DNA from: Lactifluus volemus
Taxonomy: Eukaryota > Basidiomycota > Agaricomycetes > Russulales > Russulaceae
Direction of reading: 5' to 3'
DNA: 64,000 bases
NCBI GenBank assembly: GCA_022376515.1
Contig: WTXI01000105.1
Coordinates: 54,748-118,747, forward strand
Shown piece by piece: positions 20,070 through 29,707 of this stretch (the first letter of the stretch is position 1; every line of letters starts with the position of its first letter). The notes under the pieces were generated by a model. The model saw only the letters and a program-made list of their open reading frames with translations, searched no databases and was not told the origin of the DNA. The position numbers and the translations under genes were made by a program.

Positions 20070-21005
20070 TGTTACGGTTATGCGGGCCGCCCGGCCCATT
20101 TCTTACTGTTTTTCCGTTTGATTTTCGACTTGTGTTGTGACCTAGGATCCCTTTCCTTGGCCAGCCCCCTCTGTTCCGCTTCTAGGGGCTGTGCGTCGCC
20201 GTTTTGGACGTGTATTTGACTCAGGAATCATGACTCAAATCTTGAGTCAGCGTTCTTGACTCAGATCTTGAGTCAGACGCACTGAGTCAGTTCCTGAGTC
20301 ATCAGAACTGACTCAGGTCTTTAGTCAACAGTCTTGACTTCGCTACTGTACTGTGACCTTTGTAGGATAGTTGGCTGGCCCTCTGTACGCATAAATAGGG
20401 CCCTGTAGACGAGCTAAAGCCCCAGCTTCAGCTTCGTCTAGAATCGCAGTTCATTGTCTCCTGCTCACACTCGCATCGCATCTTCTCCTCTCTTCTTGTG
20501 AATCCCCTCTTCGTACCTTGATCTAGGTACTTCGCGCCACGATCAGACATCTGTGAATTTGTTCCATTTCCTTGAAACAAGTCCCCAGACGCCTGAACCC
20601 TAATACGAACGCGTTGTGAGAAGTAGTCTCACTTCTCACCCCGCGTCCGCGTTACAAACCTTAGTTCAACCTCTCACGAGTGTCCTTGGAAGGCGAGACT
20701 CCCTTGCATTCCAAATACACTCGCGCCCGTGTTGCGGTTGAACCCACACATCGTCATTAACCCATCTGCCACCGTCTATCCCTTTTGGGAACGGTAACTC
20801 CGACCATCGCGTGCGCCGGCCCGTATTAACCGCCTCACGCGATACGAACACCGAGAGTCCGCACAGTCAAGTCTACTCCTCTAGGACCTTGTCTGCGCGT
20901 GCTAGAATCGACTATTTGGTGTTGCTAGTCTTGTCCGACTCGCCACAGCAAATAGCCAACCAGAACGATGCTCACTTCGAGCCACGGTCCCTGCGAACCG
21001 TGACA
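20070..21005. mobile_element. Solo LTR, gypsy-like (936 bp)
   Basis: The ends are TGTTACGGTT and AACCGTGACA, nearly perfect inverted termini. They are flanked by the 5 bp duplication AGTGG (20065-20069 and 21006-21010). No internal coding region remains, as expected after LTR-LTR recombination. A TATA-like ATAAATA lies at 20391-20397 behind a dense TGACTCA cluster. The LTR disrupts an exon of the minus-strand DUF6532-like gene between the codons for ...AERAEA and TLEEIV. Confidence 0.8.
20217..20315. promoter_or_regulatory. Cluster of eight TGA(C/G)TCA sites in the solo LTR
   Basis: Eight perfect TGACTCA/TGAGTCA heptamers occur within 99 bases, followed by weaker variants and, about 75 bases on, by a TATA-like box at 20391. 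TGACTCA is the known binding site of AP-1/Gcn4-type bZIP factors. The arrangement suggests an LTR promoter driven by such a factor; the factor and response are inference. Confidence 0.65.
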
Positions 21006-21161
21006 AGTGGCTTCTGCTCTTTCTGCCGCTTCTGCGGCTGCTGCCTCCGCCCGCATCCTATCATCTAAGATCTGCTGAGGAGTACGACGCTTCTTCTGGG
21101 TGTCGAGGACAACTCGCCCTGGGTGCGTCTCTGCATTTTGTTTTCGGGTAGTGATTGGCAT
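21006..21161 (-). pseudogene. 5' exon of the DUF6532-like gene
   Basis: The exon reads MPITTRKQNAETHPGRVVLD, then TQKKRRTPQQILDDRM and an alanine/glutamate-rich helix, up to the solo LTR boundary at 21005/21006. The basic N-terminus could act in nuclear or DNA association. The ATG at 21161 is head-to-head with the Plavaka transposase gene, 1.1 kb away. Confidence 0.7.
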
Positions 21162-22254
21162 GTTAGAGACTTCGAGAGATTGGGGGTCTGGGAAGGCTTA
21201 TTCCTTACGTGTCGACATTTGAACAACTATTTCTGAGATATCGCACTGACCCCATTTTTCCTTTCATGTCTAGTCCCGACGGCATTTACTGCCACCAGTA
21301 CCGACTAAAATGGCGGCTGTTGCTTGTGAGATCACAGTGCGTATGCTCCTCTGTGTTGCTGCGCTCCCCTCTCCTTCCAAGACTGGTGACCGAGTCTCCC
21401 TGGTCTCAGCAACTTTCAGTAATTACTCACGTTGCTGTCTTATTCTCCCACTGATAGATATACATTTTCTCTGCGTTTTCTTGCTGCCCGCCCCCTGGCA
21501 AACATCCTGACCACAATCGTGACTACCGCTTGCAACTAGCGATGCATACTTACTGTACACCCTTTCAATTCACTCATGACCGGTGCGCAACTTTCCCCGG
21601 TTCATTGTAATTCAGTAGCGATCGGTCCATTTTCACTTGTCAAGAAAATGGCGCATGGTACAACCGGTGCACAACTTTCCCCGGTTCTTTATCGATCAGT
21701 AGCGAGCGGTGCGTAGTTCCCCCGCTTTCAATCATTGCTCGTATTCCCATCTTATTCACCACCAACAGATCCACATTACCATTTATTTCGTGTTCCCTGC
21801 TCAGGCTGTATGCCATTTCTGCTTCTTTCTGACCTCTTAATTCTGGTGTGCCCCTTCGGTCCTATTCTTGGCGACCGGTGCGCACTTCTCTCCGGTTCCT
21901 TGGCATTCAGTAGCGAACGCCGTATATTTTTCTCGCATTCCTTGCTGTACAGCCTTTCAATTCATTCACAGCCAGTGCGCAACTTTCGCCGGTTCCTTAT
22001 CGACGGTAACGAGCGGTGTGCAGCTCAATTGGTTTCTTGTCATTCAGTAGCAACCGGCGCATGCCTTTCCCCGGGTGATTTGCTATGCACCACAGCTAAC
22101 ACGTGTAACTCTATCTCTGATAGACCATGACATGTCCCTCTGAGTCCTCCCTGTCTTCGAAGCCTCATGCCCGTGCATGTCAGCTGGATTATTGGCTACA
22201 CAATCACCCATTCAGTAAGTCCTTCCTCTCCGTCACCACCTCTTCACTCTCACC
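21162..22254. promoter_or_regulatory. Divergent intergenic region with dispersed GACCGGTGCGCAACTTT repeats
   Basis: This region lies between the two divergent genes of the Plavaka element. From 21578 to 22075 a degenerate motif related to ACCGGTGCGCAACTTTCCCC recurs about seven times (near 21578, 21660, 21699, 21872, 21968, 22008, 22048). Copies are often followed by GGTTCnTT and ATTCAGTAGCGA. The position suggests a shared promoter or internal transposase-binding array. No ORF here resembles a protein family. Confidence 0.55.
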
Positions 22255-25200
22255 ATGTCGTCATCATCCAGACTCCCTTGCTTGTTTTCTGGGTGCCCCC
22301 TTATGTTCAAGAGTCAGCATGGCCGCACCTATCATGTCCGCACGTTCCACATCAATTCCAACGTCCGTTCCTATCCAGGACAAAGTCAGTCCATCCCTGA
22401 GTCCACACAAGCACCACCGCCACATGGCAGCCAACGGATCGAACATCCTCACCTAAAGGGTAAGGGTTTTCTTCACTTTTATGTACATTAGTGACGATCC
22501 CTCAACAAGCTCTTCCCTGCGATGCCAACGGGACGTTCCTTCCTCCCGGGAGTCAACCAACACCCCGTGCGCATGCGACACCCGATGACTGGACCCCATT
22601 CAAGAACAAGCTCCAATTCCTTGTAGCCGACCTTCTGTACCGCCGTGTTGAGATGTCGGCCACAAGTATTGACTTGTTGATGGAGCTGTGGGCATCATCT
22701 ATGGATGGCTTTGGCACATCCAGCCCATTCCGGTCTCACCAGCACATGTACACGACAGTTGACTCGTCATCCCTTGGTGGCGTTACATGGAGATGCCTTG
22801 TTGCTGGATTCTCTGAGAGCATTCCTAGGAGCGCTCCTAGCTGGAAACGGACAGACTACGAGGTATGGTATCGAGATCCTGACGAAGTTGTACGCACAAT
22901 GCTAGATAATCCCGACTTTGATGGACAATTTGACATGCGTCCTTACATTGAGCTAGACAAGCGTGGTAAGCGTTGTTGGAGCAACTTCATGTCTGCAAAC
23001 ATAGCCTGGAATCACTGCGTAAGTACTAAGTGTTGCATTCATCATCCATACGCTAAGTTGATGACTTCTCAATCAAAAGGATGACATCGCGCTGCACCAT
23101 CCCGATAGTTCATTTGGCGCGATGTACTGTCCACTGATTTTAGGCAGTGACAAGACCACGGTATCGGTTGCGACGGGACACGTGGAATATCACCCCTTGT
23201 ACCTGTCCATAGGTAATCCGCACAATAAAGTGCGATGTGCGCACCGCAATGCTGTGATTCCAATAGCGTTTCTTGCTATCCCCAAAGGTATGTTATATTT
23301 TACTTCTACCGATGTAAGTTCAAGCCCATATGTACATGATGACCTAGGTGACCGCAGGTATGACAACGACCCTGAGTTTCGCAAATTCAAGCGCCAGCTG
23401 TACCATGCGTCAATATCGGCGATACTGCGAACCCTTCAACCTGGGATGACGAGTCCAGTCATCCGGCGCTGCCCAGATGGCCACTACCGGCGGGTCATTT
23501 TTGACTTGGTGGCCTTCATTGCTGACTACCCTGAACAAGTCATGCTAACCGGGATCGTCCAGGGCTGGTGCCCAAGGTAAGTAGCCTCCTAGTTTGGATC
23601 AGCAACTCGATACTGATACTGCAATAGGTGTACTGCCTCACCAAGTGATTCCGGCAGAGCGTCAGGACCGCGAACAAGAAATCTCACCGATGAGCTCATC
23701 AAGCTTCTAGACTCCAGGGCACTTTGGGACAAATACGGAATCGATGATGACGTCGTTGTGAGTATAAAATATGCAACTCAATCTACGCATTACTAACAGA
23801 CTCGGATATTATAGCCATTTACAGCGGATTTTCCACGCGCCGATATCCACGAGATGATGTCACCGGACCTTTTACACCAGGTTATCAAAGGGGGATTCAA
23901 GGACCACCTTGTAACTTGGGTGTGCGACTACTTGACACAGACGTATCGCGGTCAAGCGAACAAAGTTCTTGATGACATCGATCGTCGGTACGTCACAAAT
24001 TCTCTTTTCACACTGGTATCGAGCTCACACACCGAGTAAGAATTGCTGCTGTGCCGTCATTCCCTGGTCTTCGCCGCTTCCCGCATGGTCGTCGCTTCAA
24101 GCAATGGACAGGGGACGATTCTAAAGCGCTGATGAAGGTATGCCCACACCGCTGATGGTGTAATTCCCACGACTTAATCTTGATATAGGTTTATCTACCT
24201 GCGATCGTTGGGTATGTGCCAGACGATATGGTAACATGCATCTCGGCTTTTCTCGACACTTGCTACATCGCCCGCCGCCAAGTCATAGATGAGGACGCCT
24301 TGAAGCAGTTTGATACCTCCTTTTCCAAGTTCCTGCAACTACGCGAAATATTTCGTGCTACTGGTGTCCGGCCGTCCGGTTTCTTTCTTCCACGTCAACA
24401 TATGCTGATGCACTATCACGTCCTCATCCAAGACTTTGGTGCACCAAGTGGGCTTTGCTCATCCATCACAGAGTCTCGACATATTACTGCTGTGAAGAAA
24501 CCATGGCGGCGCTCTAGTCGGTTTGAAGCACTCGGACAGATTCTTTCAATAAATCAGCGCCTTGACAAACTCACAGCAATGCACTCGGACTTCGTTTCCC
24601 GTGGGATGTTGCCAGCGGGCCATATTCCTCCTTCTGGTGTCTCGTTCCTCCCCCCCCGAGATGATGGCCCACCCACGAGTGGCGATGGTGATGGCGGCGA
24701 TGATGACGGCGGCGATGATGACGGCGGCGATGATGACGGCGGCGATGATGACGGCGGCGATGATGACGGCGGCGATGATGACGGCGGCGATGATGACGGC
24801 GGCGATGATGATGGCGGCGATGATGACGGCGGCGATGACGGCGGCGATGATGACGACTCAGATGGAGAGCCGGCCGATGATAACGTGCTTGGGCATGTTG
24901 TCCTTGCACGCTCACGCAGTGAGTACTGTAGTAATTATCTATGCTATTTATACGAGTTTGGAACTGATATACTATACCGAACTAGTGAAAAACTATCCTC
25001 AGACTCTACAAGAACTTGCAGCAAAGCTAGATGAAACCGACCTCCCTGCGCTGACGCAAAGGTTCCTTGCTGATCAGCTTGGTGCTGGCCCGGGAGGTGC
25101 ACTGGCAAGCTTTCTGCAGATCACAACTACGGTTCACGTCTTCCACTCGGCCACAGCAACCTTCTTTGCCCCAAGCGATCCTAGTGGCATCCGGGGCATG

Positions 25201-25623
25201 CGACGCGAGTGCATACGAGCGACACCTTCATGGCGCGGCAAGGGACCAAGACATGACACCGTCTTCGTGGTCGAGGATGACAAGAAGCCGGGAATGCGTG
25301 GACTCAATGTTGCACGCATTCGATTATTTTTTTCTTTCACGTACAATGATGTTAAATTTCCATGTGCGTTAGTTGAATGGTTTACGAGGGTGGGCGTGGA
25401 TCACGTCACTGGCATGTGGGTGATACGTCCAGATTATATCCGCAACAGATGGAACCGGGCTGTAATTCATCTTGATGCAATATTACGTGCTGCTCATCTT
25501 ATCCCAATCTATGGTAGTCATCCTTTACCATTAGAGATCAATTCATCGATATCACTAGACACATTTAGAGGATATTACGTCAACAAATATATCGACCACC
25601 ACGCACACGAGATCGTTTTCTGA
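22255..25623 (+). CDS. Plavaka-type (CACTA superfamily) transposase, nine exons
   Basis: Exons 22255-22459, 22492-23018, 23080-23287, 23348-23576, 23628-23757, 23815-23987, 24041-24137, 24189-24918 and 24986-25623 join in consistent phase to 978 residues without a stop. The N-terminus has a zinc-finger pattern (C9, C14, H27, H32; PCLFSGC ... HVRTFH). Typical Plavaka blocks follow: MYCPLILGSDKTTVSVATGH, FDLVAFIADYPEQVMLTGIV, GWCPRC and SPDLLHQVIKGGFKDHLVTW. Near the C-terminus a GGDDD tandem tract precedes VHLIP-like AHLIPIYG. The family catalyses cut-and-paste movement of CACTA-type elements. The start was chosen because it precedes the zinc finger; an upstream in-frame start is not evident. 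The intact frame and matching terminal repeats suggest possible activity. Confidence 0.85.
24693..24855 (+). repeat. 15 bp coding minisatellite (GGDDD)n in the transposase
   Basis: About ten head-to-tail copies of GGCGGCGATGATGAC encode Gly-Gly-Asp-Asp-Asp, with one synonymous variant (GATGATGAT) and one short copy near the 3' end. It makes an acidic, flexible linker between the catalytic region and the C-terminal domain. The unit length is a multiple of three, so copy-number changes keep the frame. Confidence 0.9.
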
Positions 25624-25789
25624 TCTTGTGCCGCGTTTAATATACCTAGGTCAAGTACAAATTCTAGGGTACCTAGAAAAGTCGAATTCGTGCTAGGAAC
25701 TGGCTAGGATGCCTAGAAATAGGTAAGCTAGGACGGCTAGGCATCTCTAGCGTCGCAAGTAACTCTAGCATATAAACATTTTGCTGATG
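25624..25789. repeat. CTAGG-rich subterminal zone and right terminal inverted repeat
   Basis: About ten CTAG-containing motifs lie between the transposase stop and the terminus, mirrored by a similar zone at 11210-11460. The last 31 bases (25759-25789) are the right inverted repeat, followed by TA. Confidence 0.75.
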
Positions 25790-26110
25790 TATCTGATTGG
25801 GCAAACGGCATGGTGGTGGGGAAGCACTGTGGCAGAAGCCAAGTAAGAAGATGTGTGTGAGATCTGCTCGCGTCCAAGTCAGCCACGCCACCAATGACCC
25901 CAGAATGAGAGGATGGAGAAGGAAAGACGTACAGTACCAACGACATACATGCCAATTGAACTCCGGTCAGGAATACCCACGCCGCTGACCAGCTTACACC
26001 ATCTTACATCTCGACCTGCGAAAGATAGAATCCGGTTTTCGGACAATCCCGATTACGAGGCCCGTAAAGAACGCGACTAAATAAACAAAACAAAAGGGTG
26101 TCAGATGCGA
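25790..26110. other. Continuation of the F-box copy B 3' flank
   Basis: It resumes the spacer interrupted at 11193 (TATCTGATTGGGCAAAC) and matches 41294-41585 as far as GGGTGTCAGATGCGAAACAT. There is no gene. Confidence 0.65.
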
Positions 26111-26574
26111 AACATAAAGTGGTTGCTGGGGAATCCCAAATCGGAGGGGAGAGGGGCTGGCAGCCGAGAACGGCATGCAGTGCGCAAAGGGACCCTGAGA
26201 CGGGACTGCCAACGCCCACGGCTCCCCGAGGGCCCGCCGGCGTGGACCACGCCTGCTCCTCGTTGGGGGTGGGCGCCCACAGCTGCTGTCACGATACCAT
26301 TCATCTTCTACATATAAACCCCTTTTACCTTAGGATAGTTAGTTCACCCTGAGCACATGGTAGATGTCCCGCCTCGTGCACACTAAGATCGAGCGGCCGT
26401 CTTGGCACTAAATTCATTCAGTTCGTAGCACACACACTAGACTACATAAATACCAAAATACGAGACTGGGGGAAGCAAGACGCTCTCCGCATCCTTTTTT
26501 CTCATGTGTGACCTTGTGTAAGGCGCCCCAAATGGACGCCATACTAACTAAAGTCACATCTGATCTATTAAATA
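26111..26574. other. Unassigned spacer
   Basis: No protein family or repeat was recognised. Sequence similarity to the flank of copy F ends near 26115, so this is inserted or diverged DNA leading into the stem-loop cluster. Confidence 0.35.
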
Positions 26575-27235
26575 CCCGTGTGAAGCATTGAGATAAAGTA
26601 CTGCTTAGGATCGAAGATCCTAAGCAATCTGTATAACACGGGCCGGCTCGAGGCTGGCGTCGCATGACGTGTCAGCCTGTCAGAAGTCGCGTGAGCGGCT
26701 CCCCCAGACCGGCTCGAGCTCATACCGAGCTTGAGCCAGAGAGAATATGAACGTGAGGTAGTCAGGCCTCACAATTAAGATATAAATTCCTATGCACACT
26801 GAAACAAGAGTGCCTCATATGAAACATGATCTAAGATCTTATTGATATATGACAAAGCGATAAAGGATATCGCTTTTAAAGATTGTCGTGCCAACGGCAC
26901 GGGGCGGTCCGATCCGAGAGCTTAGTCGCGTCTCGCGCCAAATGACACAGCCGGCCCGGTCCGCCTAGATAACAAGCAATTAAGCAACGCTGCGACACCC
27001 TGCGAGCGCTGCACATTGATTATAGTAGTGCACCCCGATGGGGCGACCTGCAACAAATATATTAAGTACCCTAGATCACTGAGGCGCGTGAAAACCGCGC
27101 GATTACAAAGATGTTTCATAAGTAAGTGAAACACGTCGCGATCCTCTTGATCGCGACAGATCGGACTAAGATCATTGTAGATCTAGGGTAGTAGAACATG
27201 TATTTATGTCGCCTGCCTTCCCTGATGGAAGGCAG
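26575..27235. other. Stem-loop-rich non-coding segment
   Basis: Roughly a dozen short near-perfect inverted repeats lie end to end. GCTTAGGATC-GAA-GATCCTAAGC at 26603-26625 is enclosed by CCCGTGT/ACACGGG (26575-26581 and 26636-26642). Others are GGCTGnCGTC...GACGnnnCAGCC near 26653, GGCTCGAGCTC...GAGCTTGAGCC near 26711, GTGAGG...CCTCAC near 26754, AGCGATA...TATCGCT near 26856, CGTGCC-AAC-GGCACG near 26886, GTTTCA...TGAAAC near 27114, GTCGCGATC...GATCGCGAC at 27135-27157 and CTGCCTTCC...GGAAGGCAG at 27213-27235. There is no long ORF. It may specify a folded RNA or be a non-autonomous element. I do not recognise it. Confidence 0.55.
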
Positions 27236-28830
27236 ACTTACCCTTTTACGAAGTATTCACAATAAAGAATCGCAGTTTTGGCTGGTTCAGTTGTGTAGTG
27301 CTCTTAAGGGGTTTTCAAGTCCAAATCATATCTATTCATCTAATCTAAACCACTACAGACTTCCTAACGCTCGAGACTACTCGCGTACGGAAGTCTTACA
27401 CCTTGTCCTCGCCCGCTCGTTCCGCTCCCGCGCGCGCAGTCATTTTTGCCGCGTCTTCACCTTCGTTTTCGACACTAGTGGTATCGTAGTTGAAGGTTGC
27501 CAGTGTGGGCGATCTCCCCTAAACAGGGAGCGTTCGTTATTTACGCCGGGTCGCCTGTGACGATGGCTGTCCCGTCCTTGGCCCTCTACACGCCATTCTC
27601 GGCTTCCGAGTCCCGCATCTCTTCCCACACCGCTAAAACTTCCCACCATTTCCCTTCCTTGGGATTCTGGTCCTAGTTTCTACCAGCAGCCTTCCCTTTG
27701 TACTACTACACTCTGTCACTTTGTGATAGCTTCCTGCCCTCCGTCGTTTGACTACCACATCATTTCTGATTCCCTTGACTATCCGCTGTGTTGATGGCAG
27801 TCCCATTGCATTTTGTAGTGCTGAACTTGTTACTGCTATTTATACAAGCCACATGTAGCTACGAATACGAACTGTACAGTATTCGATAATTGAGTTGCGG
27901 AATGAACGGGTCAGGCTGAGGTTGTTTCCCCATTGCATGCCACTTGCCCCCTTCGGTTTGTATGCTCGTATGTGTCTCCGGGAATCTAAAGACGATTCCC
28001 GGTCCTTCTTGAAACGTTTCCACCTGGTTGAGCAAATACTATGAAGACAGAGAAGAGCGCGCGGAGTGCGCTTGCATCAGGCATACTAACAATGATTTTC
28101 TGGGGAAAGAGGTACCAGACATGCAATGTGTGTAAAGTGGATGGGAGGTCACGCATACATACACCCGTACCCATCCCTGACCAACTTACATCCCGCATCA
28201 ACTACCGGCAGATCTCGACTTGATCAAGAATTGCAACCACACGGGTGATACCGAACCCGCATGACGCCGCGCAATTTGGCTGTGCCAGCGCGGGCACGAA
28301 TGACTCCCTTCTGACACCAACATAGCTTGTCGTACACGTAATATAGAAGAAATTCTACGGTGCGCGAGCTCTGCAGGTGAGGTAGACATAGGTATTTCGC
28401 ATTCAACCTGGGACGCATGGATTCTCAAAGATCTCAAACTTGAAGATGAGATTGGCATGGCCCAATCATGTGGAGTGCGGCACTGATAAATTTAAGAGTT
28501 TGAACTTGAAGCCAACCGGTGACGGAATCGAGAGAACGTGCAAGGAGTCAAAGACAATGAATGTCAGTTCTGTAACGGAAAAAAAAGGGATGAAGTGGCT
28601 GTATAGGGAAGATGAATTTGCTACACACTGTCACCCTCGTGAATTATCTTATTCACGTCCAGATTAACGGTTTTATTGAGCAGTAGGTCCAGTCACCAGA
28701 GGATGTGGGGCACGAGCTCAAGCATTCTCCTCGAGTGTCAGTTTCTCACTGAAAGGAGGTCATGTCATCCTGCGCCCTACATCTGAACCAGCCCTGTGCG
28801 TGCCAGTGACTCGATAAGACCGTTATCGTG
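27236..28830. other. Duplicated spacer block (matches 47330-48010 and 50100-50400)
   Basis: No intact gene is present. 27680-28030 closely parallels 47510-47810 (for example CCGCTGTGTTGATGGCAG and TTGTAGTGCTGAACTTGTTACT). 28240-28450 parallels 50100-50290 (TACGGTGCGCGAG(C/T)TCTGCAGGTG). 28480-28660 resembles 50290-50400. The block appears to be ancient flanking DNA of a lost F-box copy. Confidence 0.5.
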
Positions 28831-29353
28831 TTAAGTGCTGTAGGTGAAAAGCTCGAACAGGACCATTATAGATAGGCCAGGAAATTTGAACAATAAAATG
28901 CCGTGGCTCGCTCGCATCCCAAGCGGCAAGGACCGAGTCGGAGATGCAAGCAAGGAAATTGGGCCGGCTCTGCCCAGCCACTGTTTCGCATAGGACAGCG
29001 TCACAGCGATGAAGCTATTACGACCCAGATGATACGTGGTGCTGTCGATGTGCCGTATGTCCTTTTTCATTCCTTGTATACGACCATCGTTGAGCCGCAG
29101 CCTTTTTTCTAGGATTCTGCAGGCGGCCACACGGAATCTTAAATGATGTTCCCCACGGCAGCATGGGACCAGTCCTAGCGGCCTCGCTTTTCTGGAAGTT
29201 CGTTGCGTTGCGCAGTTCCCTCTCCCGTCCAAGAAGGCCACCTACGGTGGTGAAGGCCAACCTCTTTTACACGGTGTATGTCACCCCCTCGGCCCTGCAT
29301 TTTCTCCCCCGCCCCCCAACACTGACTCATATTATGCTCCTTTACTTTCCTAG

Positions 29354-29707
29354 TTGCGTCTGGACGACCTCGTATATCTCTACGGGCGCGTCTTTGGTCG
29401 CAAATTGAGCTGCGAGGGCGCCAAGGCGAGCCCGTATTCGAGATATTATGTCGCCGTCAACACGCCACACCTGTGGAAATACGCCATGACCGTGCTTGGC
29501 GGTTCCCTCGCTCGTCTTGGAAAGCTGGAAGACGGCACTGCGGAAAGTGCTTCCATATCGGTTTACCCACCCTCGTACGTTCCTGATAAGCGCTGCTCAT
29601 TCATTCAACGCTGATGATGGCGCGTCTTTTTTTCATTTCTTAGGGTATTGATAGTCTTCGGTTCGAGTCAGAACGTCCGCGACGAACGCCCTGCAGCCTT
29701 GGGATGA
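29354..29707 (+). pseudogene. Unrecognised coding-like fragment, at least two exons
   Basis: A splice-like acceptor (ctttcctag) at 29353 opens LRLDDLVYLYGRVFGRKLSC ... YVAVNTPHLWKYAMTVLGGS ... SISVYPP. A donor at 29575 (TC|gtacgt) and an acceptor at 29643 (ttcttag) join in phase to SVLIVFGSSQNVRDERPAAL and a TGA at 29705-29707. An upstream exon ending KANLFYT at about 29270 (donor gtgtatgt) may belong to it. Codon composition is GC-rich, unlike the spacer. I do not know the family. It has no visible start or promoter and is probably a fragment. Confidence 0.4.

Larger units (their letters stand above)
11453..21161 (-). pseudogene. Transposon-borne gene (DUF6532-like), broken by two LTR insertions and a stop
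   Basis: One minus-strand gene runs from ATG at 21161 to about 11453. It is read in pieces: the 5' exon 21161-21006, middle exons 20069-19293 and 3' exons 13444-11453. The solo LTR (20070-21005, duplication AGTGG) and the copia element (13445-19287, duplication CGGTT) each sit inside an exon, and the frame joins perfectly when each is skipped. The N-terminus (MPITTRKQN ... DTQKKRRTPQQI, then an Ala/Glu-rich helix) and the C-terminal block IGALALATAAVERGLSAFKTGE followed by WSFSDNPWGRKT recall the Agaricomycete family I know as DUF6532; function unknown. A single in-frame TAG at 13190-13188 separates two otherwise continuous halves. Confidence 0.7.
11194..25789. mobile_element. Plavaka/CACTA DNA transposon, 14.6 kb with nested LTR elements
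   Basis: The left terminus starts CATCAGGAAAATGTT at 11194 and the right terminus ends AACATTTTGCTGATG at 25789. The inverted repeats agree at 25 of 31 positions. Both ends are followed inwards by many CTAG/CTAGG motifs (11210-11460 and 25640-25770), like CACTA subterminal repeats. The flanking dinucleotide TA is duplicated (11192-11193 and 25790-25791). The uninterrupted site is preserved in paralogous spacers at 41294-41295 and 761-762. The element carries a Plavaka transposase gene (22255-25623) and a divergently oriented second gene (21161 down to about 11453). Removing the nested copia and solo LTR with their duplications leaves about 7.8 kb. Confidence 0.85.

Noticed and set aside
20070..20160. 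Apparent upstream extension of the coiled-coil exon (RNGPGGPHNRN) on the minus strand
   Set aside because: It reads into the end of the solo LTR. The AGTGG duplication and the matching exon at 21006 show the true continuation.
24562..25080. Open frame beginning with repeated MMTAAMMTA and an antisense frame rich in RRHHRR
   Set aside because: Both are out-of-frame readings of the 15 bp GGDDD minisatellite. Only the C-terminal part of the first frame is real, as the last exon of the transposase.
26575..27235. Group I or group II intron, or RNase P RNA, as explanation for the stem-loop cluster
   Set aside because: An AAGATATA-like element and a GGACTA are present, but I could not assemble the paired core (P7 and flanks) in the right order, and no RNase P signature was seen.
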